Assembly: GCA_964601515.1 (NCBI GenBank)
Contig: CAZRNU010000180.1
Span: forward strand, 1-5,590
Source of the DNA: PWND01 sp964601515
GTDB lineage: Bacteria; Bacteroidota; Bacteroidia; Bacteroidales; UBA7960
DNA length: 5,590 nt
Reading direction: 5' to 3'
Below the pieces are notes generated by a model. It saw nothing but the letters and a program-made list of their open reading frames with translations. It was not told the origin of the DNA and searched no databases. This document shows positions 1 to 5,542 of the stretch, piece after piece. Numbering within the stretch: position 1 is the first letter of the stretch; each line of letters opens with the position of its first letter. Made by a program: the position numbers and the translations under genes.

Positions 1-51
1 CCGACCAGCTGATTACAAATCAGCTGCTCTGGCCAACTGAGCTACATCGGC
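1..51 (-). tRNA. tRNA-Thr (anticodon UGU), 3' part outside the window
   Basis: Read on the minus strand from 51, the sequence folds as a tRNA: acceptor 5' strand GCCGATG, linker TA, D-stem GCTC/GAGC around AGTTGGCCA, then an anticodon stem GCTGA/TCAGC around the loop TTTGTAA. The anticodon TGT lies at 15-17 and reads ACA threonine codons. The window ends about two bases into the T-stem, so the T-arm, 3' acceptor strand and any encoded CCA are not visible. It lies 55 bases beyond the hpf terminator hairpin, so it probably has its own promoter. A weak -7-like TCTTTTTG (82-89, minus) is present, but no -33 element fits it. In Bacteroidota this tRNA commonly opens a tRNA cluster running into tuf. 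That continuation is inferred, not seen. Confidence 0.95.
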
Positions 52-106
52 ATTTATTTTCTGTTTTTGTTTTAACTGTAGCAAAAAGAACCGAATTAAA
101 ACAAAA

Positions 107-132
107 TGCAGACCTTGTGAAAAAGGTCTGCA
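107..132 (-). terminator. Rho-independent terminator after hpf
   Basis: A perfect 10-bp stem, TGCAGACCTT (107-116) with AAGGTCTGCA (123-132), encloses a 6-base loop. On the minus strand the stem is followed directly by TTTTGTTTT (106-98), the U-rich tail of an intrinsic terminator. It lies 82 bases beyond the hpf stop codon and before the tRNA-Thr, so it separates the rpsU-xerC-hpf group from the tRNA transcript. The plus-strand side lacks a T-run after the stem, so it looks one-directional. Confidence 0.85.
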
Positions 133-172
133 AATGTACGAAAGATTTAAAAACTACCAAAAATTAATTCAT

Positions 173-188
173 TTTTTTTTAAAAAAAA
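173..188. repeat. AT-only 16-bp palindrome (T8A8)
   Basis: A run of nine T (172-180) is followed at once by eight A (181-188), giving a perfect 16-base palindrome in the 3' untranslated region of hpf. It has no GC pairs and no loop, so it is a poor terminator by itself. It could make a weak RNA stem upstream of the main hpf terminator, or may simply reflect AT bias. No function is claimed. Confidence 0.5.
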
Positions 189-214
189 TATTATATGCTC
201 ATAATCAGGACATT

Positions 215-514
215 CTATTTGCCTCTGATTTTTTCTTTTCTCTTTTGTATTTGTTTTCTAAGGGCATCAATGGAGCTATCTACAGCTTCTTCAAATGTTT
301 TTGCTTGTTTTTTTGCGAAAAGATCATTTCCCGGAATAATAATTTTTATTTCCGCTATTTTATTCTCATTTGTAGATGATTGATTTAGTTTTAGTGTAAC
401 TTCACTTCCAATTACACCGTCAAAGAGGTTTGCAACTTTTGAGAGTTTTTCTCTAACAAAGTTTTCTAACTTAATGTCAGCTTTAAAGTGCAAAGAACTA
501 ATAGTAACTTCCAT
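215..514 (-). CDS. hpf: Short ribosome hibernation promoting factor (HPF/RaiA, S30AE family)
   Basis: The 99-residue protein is the length of the short HPF/YfiA class, which binds in the 30S decoding channel and keeps idle ribosomes inactive. Residues 1-85 carry the S30AE domain pattern: an N-terminal strand, a helix around 14-32, strands around 36-61 (EVTLKLNQ, AEIKIIIPG), and the family signature FAKKQAKTFEEAVDSSIDAL at 66-85. A basic tail (86-99) follows. It has no C-terminal dimerisation domain of the long-HPF type, so it should not make 100S dimers by that route. The start is fixed by a strong Shine-Dalgarno AAAGGAGG seven bases before the ATG, unusual for this phylum. The gene begins 17 bases after the xerC stop and ends before a hairpin terminator, so co-transcription with xerC is likely. 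The exact subtype name (hpf or raiA) cannot be decided. Confidence 0.9.
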   Translation of the reverse strand: MEVTISSLHFKADIKLENFVREKLSKVANLFDGVIGSEVTLKLNQSSTNENKIAEIKIIIPGNDLFAKKQAKTFEEAVDSSIDALRKQIQKRKEKIRGK

Positions 515-521
515 AATTTAT

Positions 522-529
522 CCTCCTTT
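522..529 (-). promoter_or_regulatory. Strong Shine-Dalgarno of hpf
   Basis: The minus strand reads AAAGGAGG, eight uninterrupted bases complementary to the conserved CCUCCUUU at the 3' end of 16S rRNA, with a 7-base spacer (ATAAATT) to the hpf ATG. The motif begins three bases after the xerC stop codon. In Bacteroidota most genes lack such a site because the anti-SD is hidden on the ribosome, so its presence may be regulatory. Confidence 0.8.
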
Positions 530-531
530 TT

Positions 532-1425
532 TTATGCCTTTGGATGGGCTTGTTTATATACTTTTTTTAACTTATCTATAGTGTTATGTGTGTATACCTG
601 AGTTGCGCTCAGGTTTGAATGTCCAAGTATTTCTTTTATTGCATTAAGGTCTGCGCCTTCATTAAGCATGTGAGTGGCAAATGTGTGCCTTAAAACATGC
701 GGGCTTTTTTTGTTTATTGTACTTACTAAGCCCAAATATGAATTTACAATCCTATAAGCAAATTTACTATATAATTTATTCCCTTTGTCAGTTATAAAAA
801 CATATTCTGTATCTTTTATATCATTATCTAAAATGTATTTGTTTTTTTCTTCAATATAATACTGAAAGGTTTTTTTTATTGAAGGTATCAACGGAATTAT
901 CCTTTGTTTGTTTCGCTTTCCTGTAACTTTTACAGTCATGCTTGCCAAATCAAAATCATGATTTTTTATATTAGTAAGTTCTGAAAGCCTCATTCCTGTG
1001 GCGTAAAACAATTCGATTAGAAAACGTGCCCTTAAGCCATTAAAATCATTAGTAAATATATTTTCATCAAATAAGCTTTCAATGTTGTCTTTACTTACAA
1101 ATACCGGCAGTTTTTTTGGAGTTTTAGGTGATGAAACCTTCTCCATGGGGTTTTGATTAATAATATCTCTTTGTAATAAATACTTGTAGAATGCTTTTAA
1201 ACTGGTAATCTTTCTGTTTACACTTCTTGGAGTAACGCCTTCATTTATTAGCTCAGCAAGCCAAAGCCTAAGTTGCTTATGACTTACTGCATTAATATGA
1301 GATTCTGAATAATTTGTTTGAATAAAACTTGCAAACTGAGTGAGATCATTTCTGTATGATATTACGGTATTGATTGAATACCTTTTTTCAAGTTGTAAGT
1401 ATTTTAAAAATGATTCTATGTGCAT
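532..1425 (-). CDS. xerC: Xer-type tyrosine recombinase (XerC/XerD family)
   Basis: The 297-residue protein has the usual Xer length and two-domain form. The N-terminal SAM-like core-binding domain is at about 1-85, opening with the typical FLKYLQLEKRYSINTVISYR. The catalytic domain is at about 105-290. All six active-site residues are visible: R146 (in GMRLSEL), K170 (in TGKRNKQR), H243 and R246 (in HVLRHTFATHM), H269 (in LGHS) and the nucleophile Y278 (in QVYTH). It ends in AHPKA, like other Xer proteins. The family resolves chromosome dimers at dif during segregation, at the septum with FtsK. XerC rather than XerD is inferred from the rpsU-xerC-hpf order usual in Bacteroidota. No Shine-Dalgarno precedes the ATG, and the U-tract of a terminator ends three bases before it. 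The start matches the normal family N-terminus. An integron or phage integrase is unlikely given length and context. Confidence 0.9.
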   Translation of the reverse strand: MHIESFLKYLQLEKRYSINTVISYRNDLTQFASFIQTNYSESHINAVSHKQLRLWLAELINEGVTPRSVNRKITSLKAFYKYLLQRDIINQNPMEKVSSPKTPKKLPVFVSKDNIESLFDENIFTNDFNGLRARFLIELFYATGMRLSELTNIKNHDFDLASMTVKVTGKRNKQRIIPLIPSIKKTFQYYIEEKNKYILDNDIKDTEYVFITDKGNKLYSKFAYRIVNSYLGLVSTINKKSPHVLRHTFATHMLNEGADLNAIKEILGHSNLSATQVYTHNTIDKLKKVYKQAHPKA

Positions 1426-1434
1426 ATTAAAAAA

Positions 1435-1485
1435 AGAAATTCTTGCTAAATTTAAGAAAATTAAATGTCTTTAGCAAGAATTTCT
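1435..1485 (-). terminator. Long hairpin terminator between rpsU and xerC
   Basis: A perfect 16-bp inverted repeat, AGAAATTCTTGCTAAA (1435-1450) and TTTAGCAAGAATTTCT (1470-1485), encloses a 19-base loop. On the minus strand it is followed by a run of seven T (1435-1429). It starts 22 bases after the rpsU stop, as expected for an intrinsic terminator of rpsU. Its U-tract ends three bases before the xerC ATG, so it could act as an attenuator limiting xerC and hpf expression relative to rpsU. Confidence 0.8.
1447..1477 (-). promoter_or_regulatory. Possible xerC promoter inside the terminator hairpin
   Basis: On the minus strand TTG (1477-1475) lies 20 bases ahead of TAAATTTA (1454-1447), a 7/8 match to the Bacteroidota -7 element TAnnTTTG at the usual spacing. 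Transcription would start within the hairpin's distal arm, about 15 bases before the xerC ATG. The -7 match lacks the final G and both elements fall inside a stem selected for other reasons, so chance is quite possible. Confidence 0.25.
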
Positions 1486-1507
1486 AATAAAAAATCATAC
1501 AACAATA

Positions 1508-1705
1508 TTACATATTGTCTTGTTGATTTTGCATGCGTTGCTTATATATAGCTTTGATTTTTTCTTCACGCTTAATAACCGATGGCTTGTCAAATTTTTG
1601 TCTTTCTCTTAGCTCTTTTAAGATGCCTGTTTTTTCGAATTTGCGCTTAAGTTTTTTCAAAACTCTATCAATGTTTTCGCCTTCTTTTACTGGAACAATA
1701 ATCAT
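1508..1705 (-). CDS. rpsU: 30S ribosomal protein bS21
   Basis: The 65-residue basic protein has the bS21 pattern: N-terminal strand MIIVPVKEGENIDRVLKKLKR, then KFEKTGILKELRERQKFDKPSVIKRE and a charged helical tail. bS21 sits on the 30S platform near the 3' end of 16S rRNA. In Bacteroidota it helps bury the anti-Shine-Dalgarno together with bS18 and bS6. Tyr54 (in KAIYKQR) lies in the C-terminal region tied to that role. From memory, a tyrosine at this position is the contact described in Flavobacterium johnsoniae. The ATG is preceded by an extended SD, AGAAAGAGGT, fitting the known rpsU autoregulation by ribosomes lacking bS21. A good promoter lies upstream and a strong hairpin terminator downstream, so rpsU can be a single-gene transcript with some readthrough into xerC-hpf. 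Confidence 0.95.
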   Translation of the reverse strand: MIIVPVKEGENIDRVLKKLKRKFEKTGILKELRERQKFDKPSVIKREEKIKAIYKQRMQNQQDNM

Positions 1706-1708
1706 TTT

Positions 1709-1718
1709 ACCTCTTTCT
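1709..1718 (-). promoter_or_regulatory. Extended Shine-Dalgarno of rpsU (likely autoregulatory)
   Basis: The minus strand reads AGAAAGAGGT three bases before the ATG. Compared with the full complement of the 16S tail (AGAAAGGAGGT) it lacks one G, so it can pair over ten bases with a single bulged rRNA base, or over five bases (GAGGT) without a gap. Extended pairing before rpsU is the established hallmark of bS21 autoregulation in Bacteroidota. Confidence 0.7.
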
Positions 1719-1779
1719 TTTTATTGTAAATATTGTGTTTTCTGATATTTCTTAAAAACTATACTCTTTTTGTGGGCTG

Positions 1780-1806
1780 CAAAGTTATAAATTATTTAAT
1801 ACCCAA
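1780..1806 (-). promoter_or_regulatory. Bacteroidota-type promoter of rpsU
   Basis: On the minus strand TAACTTTG (1787-1780) matches the -7 consensus TAnnTTTG exactly and is followed by C. An upstream TTG (1806-1804), at the end of a T-run, lies 16 bases before it, about one base short of the usual spacing. Transcription would start near 1774, giving a 5' leader of roughly 70 bases that ends in the rpsU SD. Confidence 0.65.
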
Positions 1807-1875
1807 AAAAGTTTTACTAAAAAAATTAAACATTATATCATAAAATTTTTCAACATGCTAATTGTAAAAGTAATT

Positions 1876-4062
1876 CTATAGTTTTTTTAAAATAAAGTCA
1901 GTCATGATTTTATATAAATGAAGTCTTGAATTACCGCCAGATATTCCATGATTTCTGTTAGGATATATCATTAGATCAAAATTTATATCATCATCAACTA
2001 ATGCATCAATCATTTCCATTGTGTTTTGATAATGAACATTGTCATCGGCAGCACCATGAACTAATAAAAAGTTTCCTCTAATTCTGTGTGTATGATTAAT
2101 GGGGGCAAAATACTCATATCCCATTGGGTTCTCTTGAGGCGTGCGCATATATCTTTCAGTATAAATGGTATCGTAAAATTTCCAATGTGTTACAGGTGCA
2201 ACTGCTATTGCTGTTTTGAAATAATCTGAACCTAATGAGATACATAAAGAGCTCATGTATCCACCATAGCTCCATCCAAATATTCCTATTCTTGATTCGT
2301 CAATGTAATCTAGATTGCTCAGGTATTTTGCGGTTTCGATTTGGTCAATGGTTTCATATTTCCCAAGCTGCAAATAAGTCATTTTCTTAAATTCTTCACC
2401 TCTGCCTCCGGTTCCTCTATTGTCGACTGATACTACTATATATCCCATTTTTACTAGCATCTGATACCATATGCCATTAAAAGTGTCCCATTTGTTAGTA
2501 ACAGTTTGTGAGCCGGGACCCCCATATACATATAATAATACCGGATACTTTTTGTTAGAGTCAAAATCAGAAGGTTTCATAATATACCCATGTAATAAAA
2601 CATCTTCAGTGGTAGTAAATGAGAATAATTCCTTTTCTACAAAATTGTATTCCTGCATTTTATTTTTTAGCGCCATATTGTCTTCAAGAATTTTTATCAA
2701 ACTTCCATCAGAATTATGTATTGAAATTAAAGCCGGAGTATTTAGTGTAGTGAAGAAATTTATAAAATATTTATATTTTTCTGAAAACACCGGATTATTA
2801 TGTCCATTTTGTTCTGTGAGTCTCTTTATTGTGAGATTATCTATGTTTACAGAGTAAAGGTTTATAAATGCAGGATGATCTTCAAAAGCCGTATAATATG
2901 CAATTCCTGACTCTTCATTTATGCCAAGGAATTTTTCAATTTCCTTTTCTTTCGGGCTTAAAGGTTTTATAAGGCTACCTTCCATATTATAAAGATAAAT
3001 TCTATTATAACCTTCAGCTTCACTTGAAATTATAAAGTGTTTATTGTCTTTTAAAAATTGAAGGTCGTTAGTTATACTTATATAATATTTGTTTTTTTCT
3101 TCGTACAAAATTGATGTTTTTCCTGTATTTGCATTTGCAATGAGCAACTCCAGATGATTTTGGTGTCTGTTTAGTTTTTGAATAGATAATTTCGATGCGT
3201 CATTTGTCCACATCATTCTAGGAATATATTGGTCTTTATTATCACCTAAATCTACTTTTATTGTTTTATTGTTTTTTACGTTATATATATGTATAGAAAC
3301 AATTGCATTTTCTTCACCGGCTTTTGGATATTTGAATCTATATTCATATGGGTATAAGTCTCCATAAATAAGCATATTGAATTCTTTTACCCTGCTTTCA
3401 TCAAATTTATAATATGCAAGTTTTTGATTATCGGGCGACCAGCAAAAGCCGTGAGTTAATTCGAATTCTTCTTCATATACCCAGTCCGCAAGTCCATTGA
3501 TAATTTTATTGTACTCTCCATCAAAAGTTATTTGTTTAATTTTTCTTGTTTTTATTGAATAAATAAATAGGTTATTGTCTCGAACGAATGCAATACTATT
3601 ACCGTCAGGCGAGAAAGTTGGTAATTGTTGTTTTGTTTCTTTTTCAAGAAGTGTAAGAGTTTTTTCTGCAATATTCCATATATAATGTCTTGCTTTGGTT
3701 GAATGTCTGTAAATTTCTTCTTCCTCTGTTGCAATAATTATTGAGCTTTCATCAGGGCTAAATGAATAATTATTTACATAAAAATTTTCTTTATACTCCT
3801 TGGGTAAAAAATCTGAAGAAAATACTGTTTCTATAAATTCACCGGTTTGATAATCATATATATTGATGGTATTTTGTTTTTCTAATTGTGAATATCTAAG
3901 ACCATCTTGCATTGATCTGCCAAGTCTGATGGTTTTTGGAATGAATGTGCGTTCCTTCCAGATTTTTTCTAAAGTTATGTTATTATCGTTACTTGCTCTG
4001 ACATTAAGTGAAAGTGCAAATAGTACAATTACAGCAATTATTAATTTAATCTCTTTCATCAT
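1876..4062 (-). CDS. Secreted dipeptidyl peptidase IV-type serine protease (S9B)
   Basis: This 728-residue protein is a periplasmic prolyl-type peptidase that should cut X-Pro/X-Ala dipeptides from peptide N-termini, feeding amino acid uptake. Residues 1-23 form a signal peptide (basic MMKEIK, hydrophobic LIIAVIVLFALSL, likely cut VRA|S); there is no lipobox. Residues about 50-475 form the eight-bladed propeller, with blade motifs SFSPDESSI, TFSPDGNSIAFV and WSPDNQKLAYYKF. They include the double glutamate in DWVYEEEFE (E198-E199 by alignment to human DPP4) that grips the substrate amino terminus. The C-terminal alpha/beta-hydrolase has oxyanion Y513 (YGGPGSQ), nucleophile S598 (GWSYGG), D673 (ADDNVH, with N675) and H705 (NHGI). 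YTERY (634-638) matches the human S1-pocket tyrosine region. All key residues are present, so it should be active. Tandem ATGs leave the start uncertain by one codon. No SD is seen. It is called DPP4 by motif; tripeptidyl specificity (PtpA-like) is less likely. Confidence 0.92.
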   Translation of the reverse strand: MMKEIKLIIAVIVLFALSLNVRASNDNNITLEKIWKERTFIPKTIRLGRSMQDGLRYSQLEKQNTINIYDYQTGEFIETVFSSDFLPKEYKENFYVNNYSFSPDESSIIIATEEEEIYRHSTKARHYIWNIAEKTLTLLEKETKQQLPTFSPDGNSIAFVRDNNLFIYSIKTRKIKQITFDGEYNKIINGLADWVYEEEFELTHGFCWSPDNQKLAYYKFDESRVKEFNMLIYGDLYPYEYRFKYPKAGEENAIVSIHIYNVKNNKTIKVDLGDNKDQYIPRMMWTNDASKLSIQKLNRHQNHLELLIANANTGKTSILYEEKNKYYISITNDLQFLKDNKHFIISSEAEGYNRIYLYNMEGSLIKPLSPKEKEIEKFLGINEESGIAYYTAFEDHPAFINLYSVNIDNLTIKRLTEQNGHNNPVFSEKYKYFINFFTTLNTPALISIHNSDGSLIKILEDNMALKNKMQEYNFVEKELFSFTTTEDVLLHGYIMKPSDFDSNKKYPVLLYVYGGPGSQTVTNKWDTFNGIWYQMLVKMGYIVVSVDNRGTGGRGEEFKKMTYLQLGKYETIDQIETAKYLSNLDYIDESRIGIFGWSYGGYMSSLCISLGSDYFKTAIAVAPVTHWKFYDTIYTERYMRTPQENPMGYEYFAPINHTHRIRGNFLLVHGAADDNVHYQNTMEMIDALVDDDINFDLMIYPNRNHGISGGNSRLHLYKIMTDFILKKL

Positions 4063-4110
4063 AAATTGTTAAGATTAGATTATTGAAAAATATTAATAAA
4101 AAAACGAGTG

Positions 4111-4118
4111 TAAAAGTA
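4111..4118 (-). promoter_or_regulatory. Weak candidate -7 element for the dipeptidyl peptidase gene
   Basis: The minus strand reads TACTTTTA, a 7/8 match to TAnnTTTG, 49 bases before the ATG at 4062. No TTG is found at the right distance upstream. Such partial matches are common in AT-rich DNA, so this is only a candidate start region. Confidence 0.25.
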
Positions 4119-4143
4119 CTTAATTGATGAATAACTTGGAAAT

Positions 4144-4392
4144 TTATTCGAAAAGACCGCTAATATCAAATTCATGCTTGTACAATTGAAGAACTTCATC
4201 AAGATTAAGAGTGTCAACTCTGTCTATTTTGTTAATTGAAGGGAGTTACCAAAGTTCTACATAGAAATCAAAAAAACTATAAAGCTTAATGTCAAAATAC
4301 AAAAACTGCCTGCTCATGATTTCATGCCCATGCTCGAAAACCTTATAGACCTTTTCGTCAAGTGAAAGTTTGGAAAATTCTGAATATGTCAT
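4144..4392 (-). pseudogene. Small hypothetical protein gene interrupted by an in-frame TAA
   Basis: The minus strand has an ATG at 4392-4390 (MTYSEFSKLSLDEKVYKVFE), 48 sense codons ending FDFYVELW, a TAA at 4248-4246, then 33 more sense codons in the same frame (LPSINKIDRVDTLNLDEVLQ, ending HEFDISGLFE) and a TAA at 4146-4144. Without the inner stop it would encode about 82 residues. The pattern resembles, from memory, small uncharacterised Bacteroidota proteins that run from M-T-[YF]-x-E-F through F-Y-V-E-[VL]-[YFW]-Y to a D-I-S-x-L end; a tyrosine is expected where the stop lies, so one TAT/TAC-to-TAA change would explain it. The protein is soluble, acidic and without signal peptide or known catalytic motif; its function is unknown. 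The preserved downstream frame means recent decay, a sequencing error, or readthrough. Other genes here end in TAA, arguing against codon reassignment. Confidence 0.7.
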
Positions 4393-4410
4393 GTCAGTGT
4401 TTTTGTATTA

Positions 4411-4418
4411 CAAATTTA
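4411..4418 (-). promoter_or_regulatory. Candidate -7 element for the interrupted small gene
   Basis: The minus strand reads TAAATTTG, an exact TAnnTTTG match, 18 bases before the ATG at 4392. The expected TTG at -33 is absent. The short leader and the AT-rich setting keep confidence low, but the placement just ahead of a coding start is suggestive. Confidence 0.3.
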
Positions 4419-4739
4419 TTCTAATAATGAAAACGTTTGTATAATTTTAGATATTTTAAAAATAAATTCTGTTTAATGATAATTTTTGTTGTATTTCTTT
4501 TTTTGCAATCAATTAATAAACAGATGATTAATAAATATATTTCAAATCAAATTCAATGAACTGCATATGTTATACCAAAAACAAATCAGTGTGGATTAAC
4601 GGTGTTATTTCGTATATAAAGATAGTATATGATTTATATAAATTTGTCAGTGTTTCCCTTAAATTGATAAGTGTTATTTACAGTAATTACCTATTTGTTT
4701 TTTAGTGTAATTTTATTTCCATAAAATTCCAATCTTTTT

Positions 4740-4748
4740 TATACTTTG
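4740..4748 (+). promoter_or_regulatory. Candidate -7 element of the pssA promoter
   Basis: TATACTTTG is close to TAnnTTTG but with one extra base between TA and TTTG. It would start transcription about 18 bases before the pssA ATG. No TTG lies at the normal distance upstream. The exact-match site at 4639-4646 is an alternative with a longer leader. Confidence 0.3.
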
Positions 4749-4771
4749 GCGGAAATTTTTAAATAGGACAG

Positions 4772-5509
4772 ATGAATAGGATAATCAAAAATATTCCAAA
4801 TATGGTAACATGCCTAAATTTGTTGATGGGATGTGTTGCTTTGATATTTGTATTTGAAGGAAGTAAGCATTTAGCTGCTATTTTTATTGGTTTTGCTGTT
4901 ATGTTTGATTTTATGGATGGCTTTTTGGCGCGACTGTTAAAGGCAAAGTCTAATATCGGTAAAGATCTTGATTCGTTATCTGATTTGATTTCATTTGGAT
5001 TAGTGCCTGCTACGGTTGTTTTTATGTATATGCTTGATAGTAATAATTTGCCAATTATTTCATCAACAATTTGGCTTGCAGCATTTCCTGCATTTTTAAT
5101 TACAGTATTTTCAGCAATACGTTTAGCAATTTTCAATAATGATTTAAGGCAAACAGATTCTTTTATAGGAGTTCCTACTCCTGCAAATGCAGCATTTTTT
5201 ATGTCTTTTCCTTTAATACTTGAATATAGTTCGCCCGGAACGCCTATATATTTGGCGATACAATTATTAACGGCTAATTATTACAATCTTTTAATTCTTG
5301 TAATTATTTCTTCAGTATTGTTGGTTAGCAATATTCAATTATTTGCGTTAAAGTTTAAAACCTATGGAATTAAGGAAAATTATATTAGTTACTTGTTTTT
5401 GTTGATTACTTTATTACTTGTGTTTATATTATTTATACAAGCTATTCCGGTGATAGTTATTTTTTACATAATTTTGTCGCTCATAAAAAACATAATAGGA
5501 ATAAATTAA
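4772..5509 (+). CDS. pssA: CDP-diacylglycerol-serine O-phosphatidyltransferase (phosphatidylserine synthase)
   Basis: This 245-residue inner-membrane enzyme joins L-serine to CDP-diacylglycerol to give phosphatidylserine and CMP, the first step towards phosphatidylethanolamine. The CDP-alcohol phosphatidyltransferase signature DGxxARx8GxxxDxxxD is complete: D49, G50, A53, R54, G63, D67, D71. D46 lies just ahead of it, in DFMDG. The start IPNMVTCLNLLMGC and the later motifs AIRLAIFNND (115-124) and FIGVPTPANA (131-140) are those of the membrane type (Bacillus-like) serine enzymes rather than PgsA or the soluble enterobacterial PssA. About six to eight hydrophobic segments are visible, the last two at roughly 204-237. 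The ATG gives the usual N-terminus; only a weak AGGA lies three bases ahead. It diverges from the minus-strand group and is followed after 33 bases by a purS-like start, with no terminator between, so they are probably co-transcribed. Confidence 0.92.
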   Translation: MNRIIKNIPNMVTCLNLLMGCVALIFVFEGSKHLAAIFIGFAVMFDFMDGFLARLLKAKSNIGKDLDSLSDLISFGLVPATVVFMYMLDSNNLPIISSTIWLAAFPAFLITVFSAIRLAIFNNDLRQTDSFIGVPTPANAAFFMSFPLILEYSSPGTPIYLAIQLLTANYYNLLILVIISSVLLVSNIQLFALKFKTYGIKENYISYLFLLITLLLVFILFIQAIPVIVIFYIILSLIKNIIGIN

Positions 5510-5542
5510 AACTTTTATTGACTTATAGAAAATAAAACTGAT

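Larger units (their letters stand above)
4393..4771. other. AT-rich divergent intergenic region without a convincing gene
   Basis: These 379 bases separate the minus-strand group from pssA on the plus strand and should hold promoters for both. I find a 49-codon plus-strand reading frame (4556-4705) with no SD and low-complexity composition, which I do not accept as a gene. TAnnTTTG-like sites occur at 4411-4418 (minus) and 4639-4646 (plus, TAAATTTG, about 125 bases before pssA). There is an 11-base direct repeat TGTCAGTGTTT at 4392-4402 and 4645-4655, and a short palindrome AAACGTTT at 4431-4438. No tRNA, strong hairpin or mobile-element end is seen. Confidence 0.6.

Noticed and set aside
532..1425. 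Xer recombinase considered as a phage or integron integrase marking a mobile element at the tRNA
   Set aside because: Length, N-terminal domain and the rpsU/hpf context are those of housekeeping Xer. No direct repeat of the tRNA end or other mobile genes are seen.
2471..2857. A 128-codon plus-strand reading frame opposite the peptidase gene
   Set aside because: It lies wholly within the catalytic and propeller coding region of the dipeptidyl peptidase on the other strand, whose motifs are complete. The antisense frame is a shadow.
4512..4535. Near-tandem ATTAATAAA repeats (4512-4520, 4527-4535)
   Set aside because: Low-complexity AT sequence with only two units, so no support as an iteron or binding-site array.
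4392..4655. Direct repeat TGTCAGTGTTT at 4392-4402 and 4645-4655
   Set aside because: Eleven bases, two copies, 253 bases apart, with no extension, no inverted partner and one copy overlapping the small gene's start. This is probably chance.
4556..4705. A 49-codon plus-strand reading frame in the gap before pssA (MNCICYTKNKSVWINGVISY...)
   Set aside because: It has no Shine-Dalgarno, no recognisable motif and biased AT-driven composition rich in I, Y, V and S. A frame of this length is expected by chance in such DNA.
4759..5136. A 125-codon minus-strand reading frame opposite pssA
   Set aside because: It overlaps the part of pssA encoding the complete CDP-alcohol phosphatidyltransferase signature and has no family features of its own.
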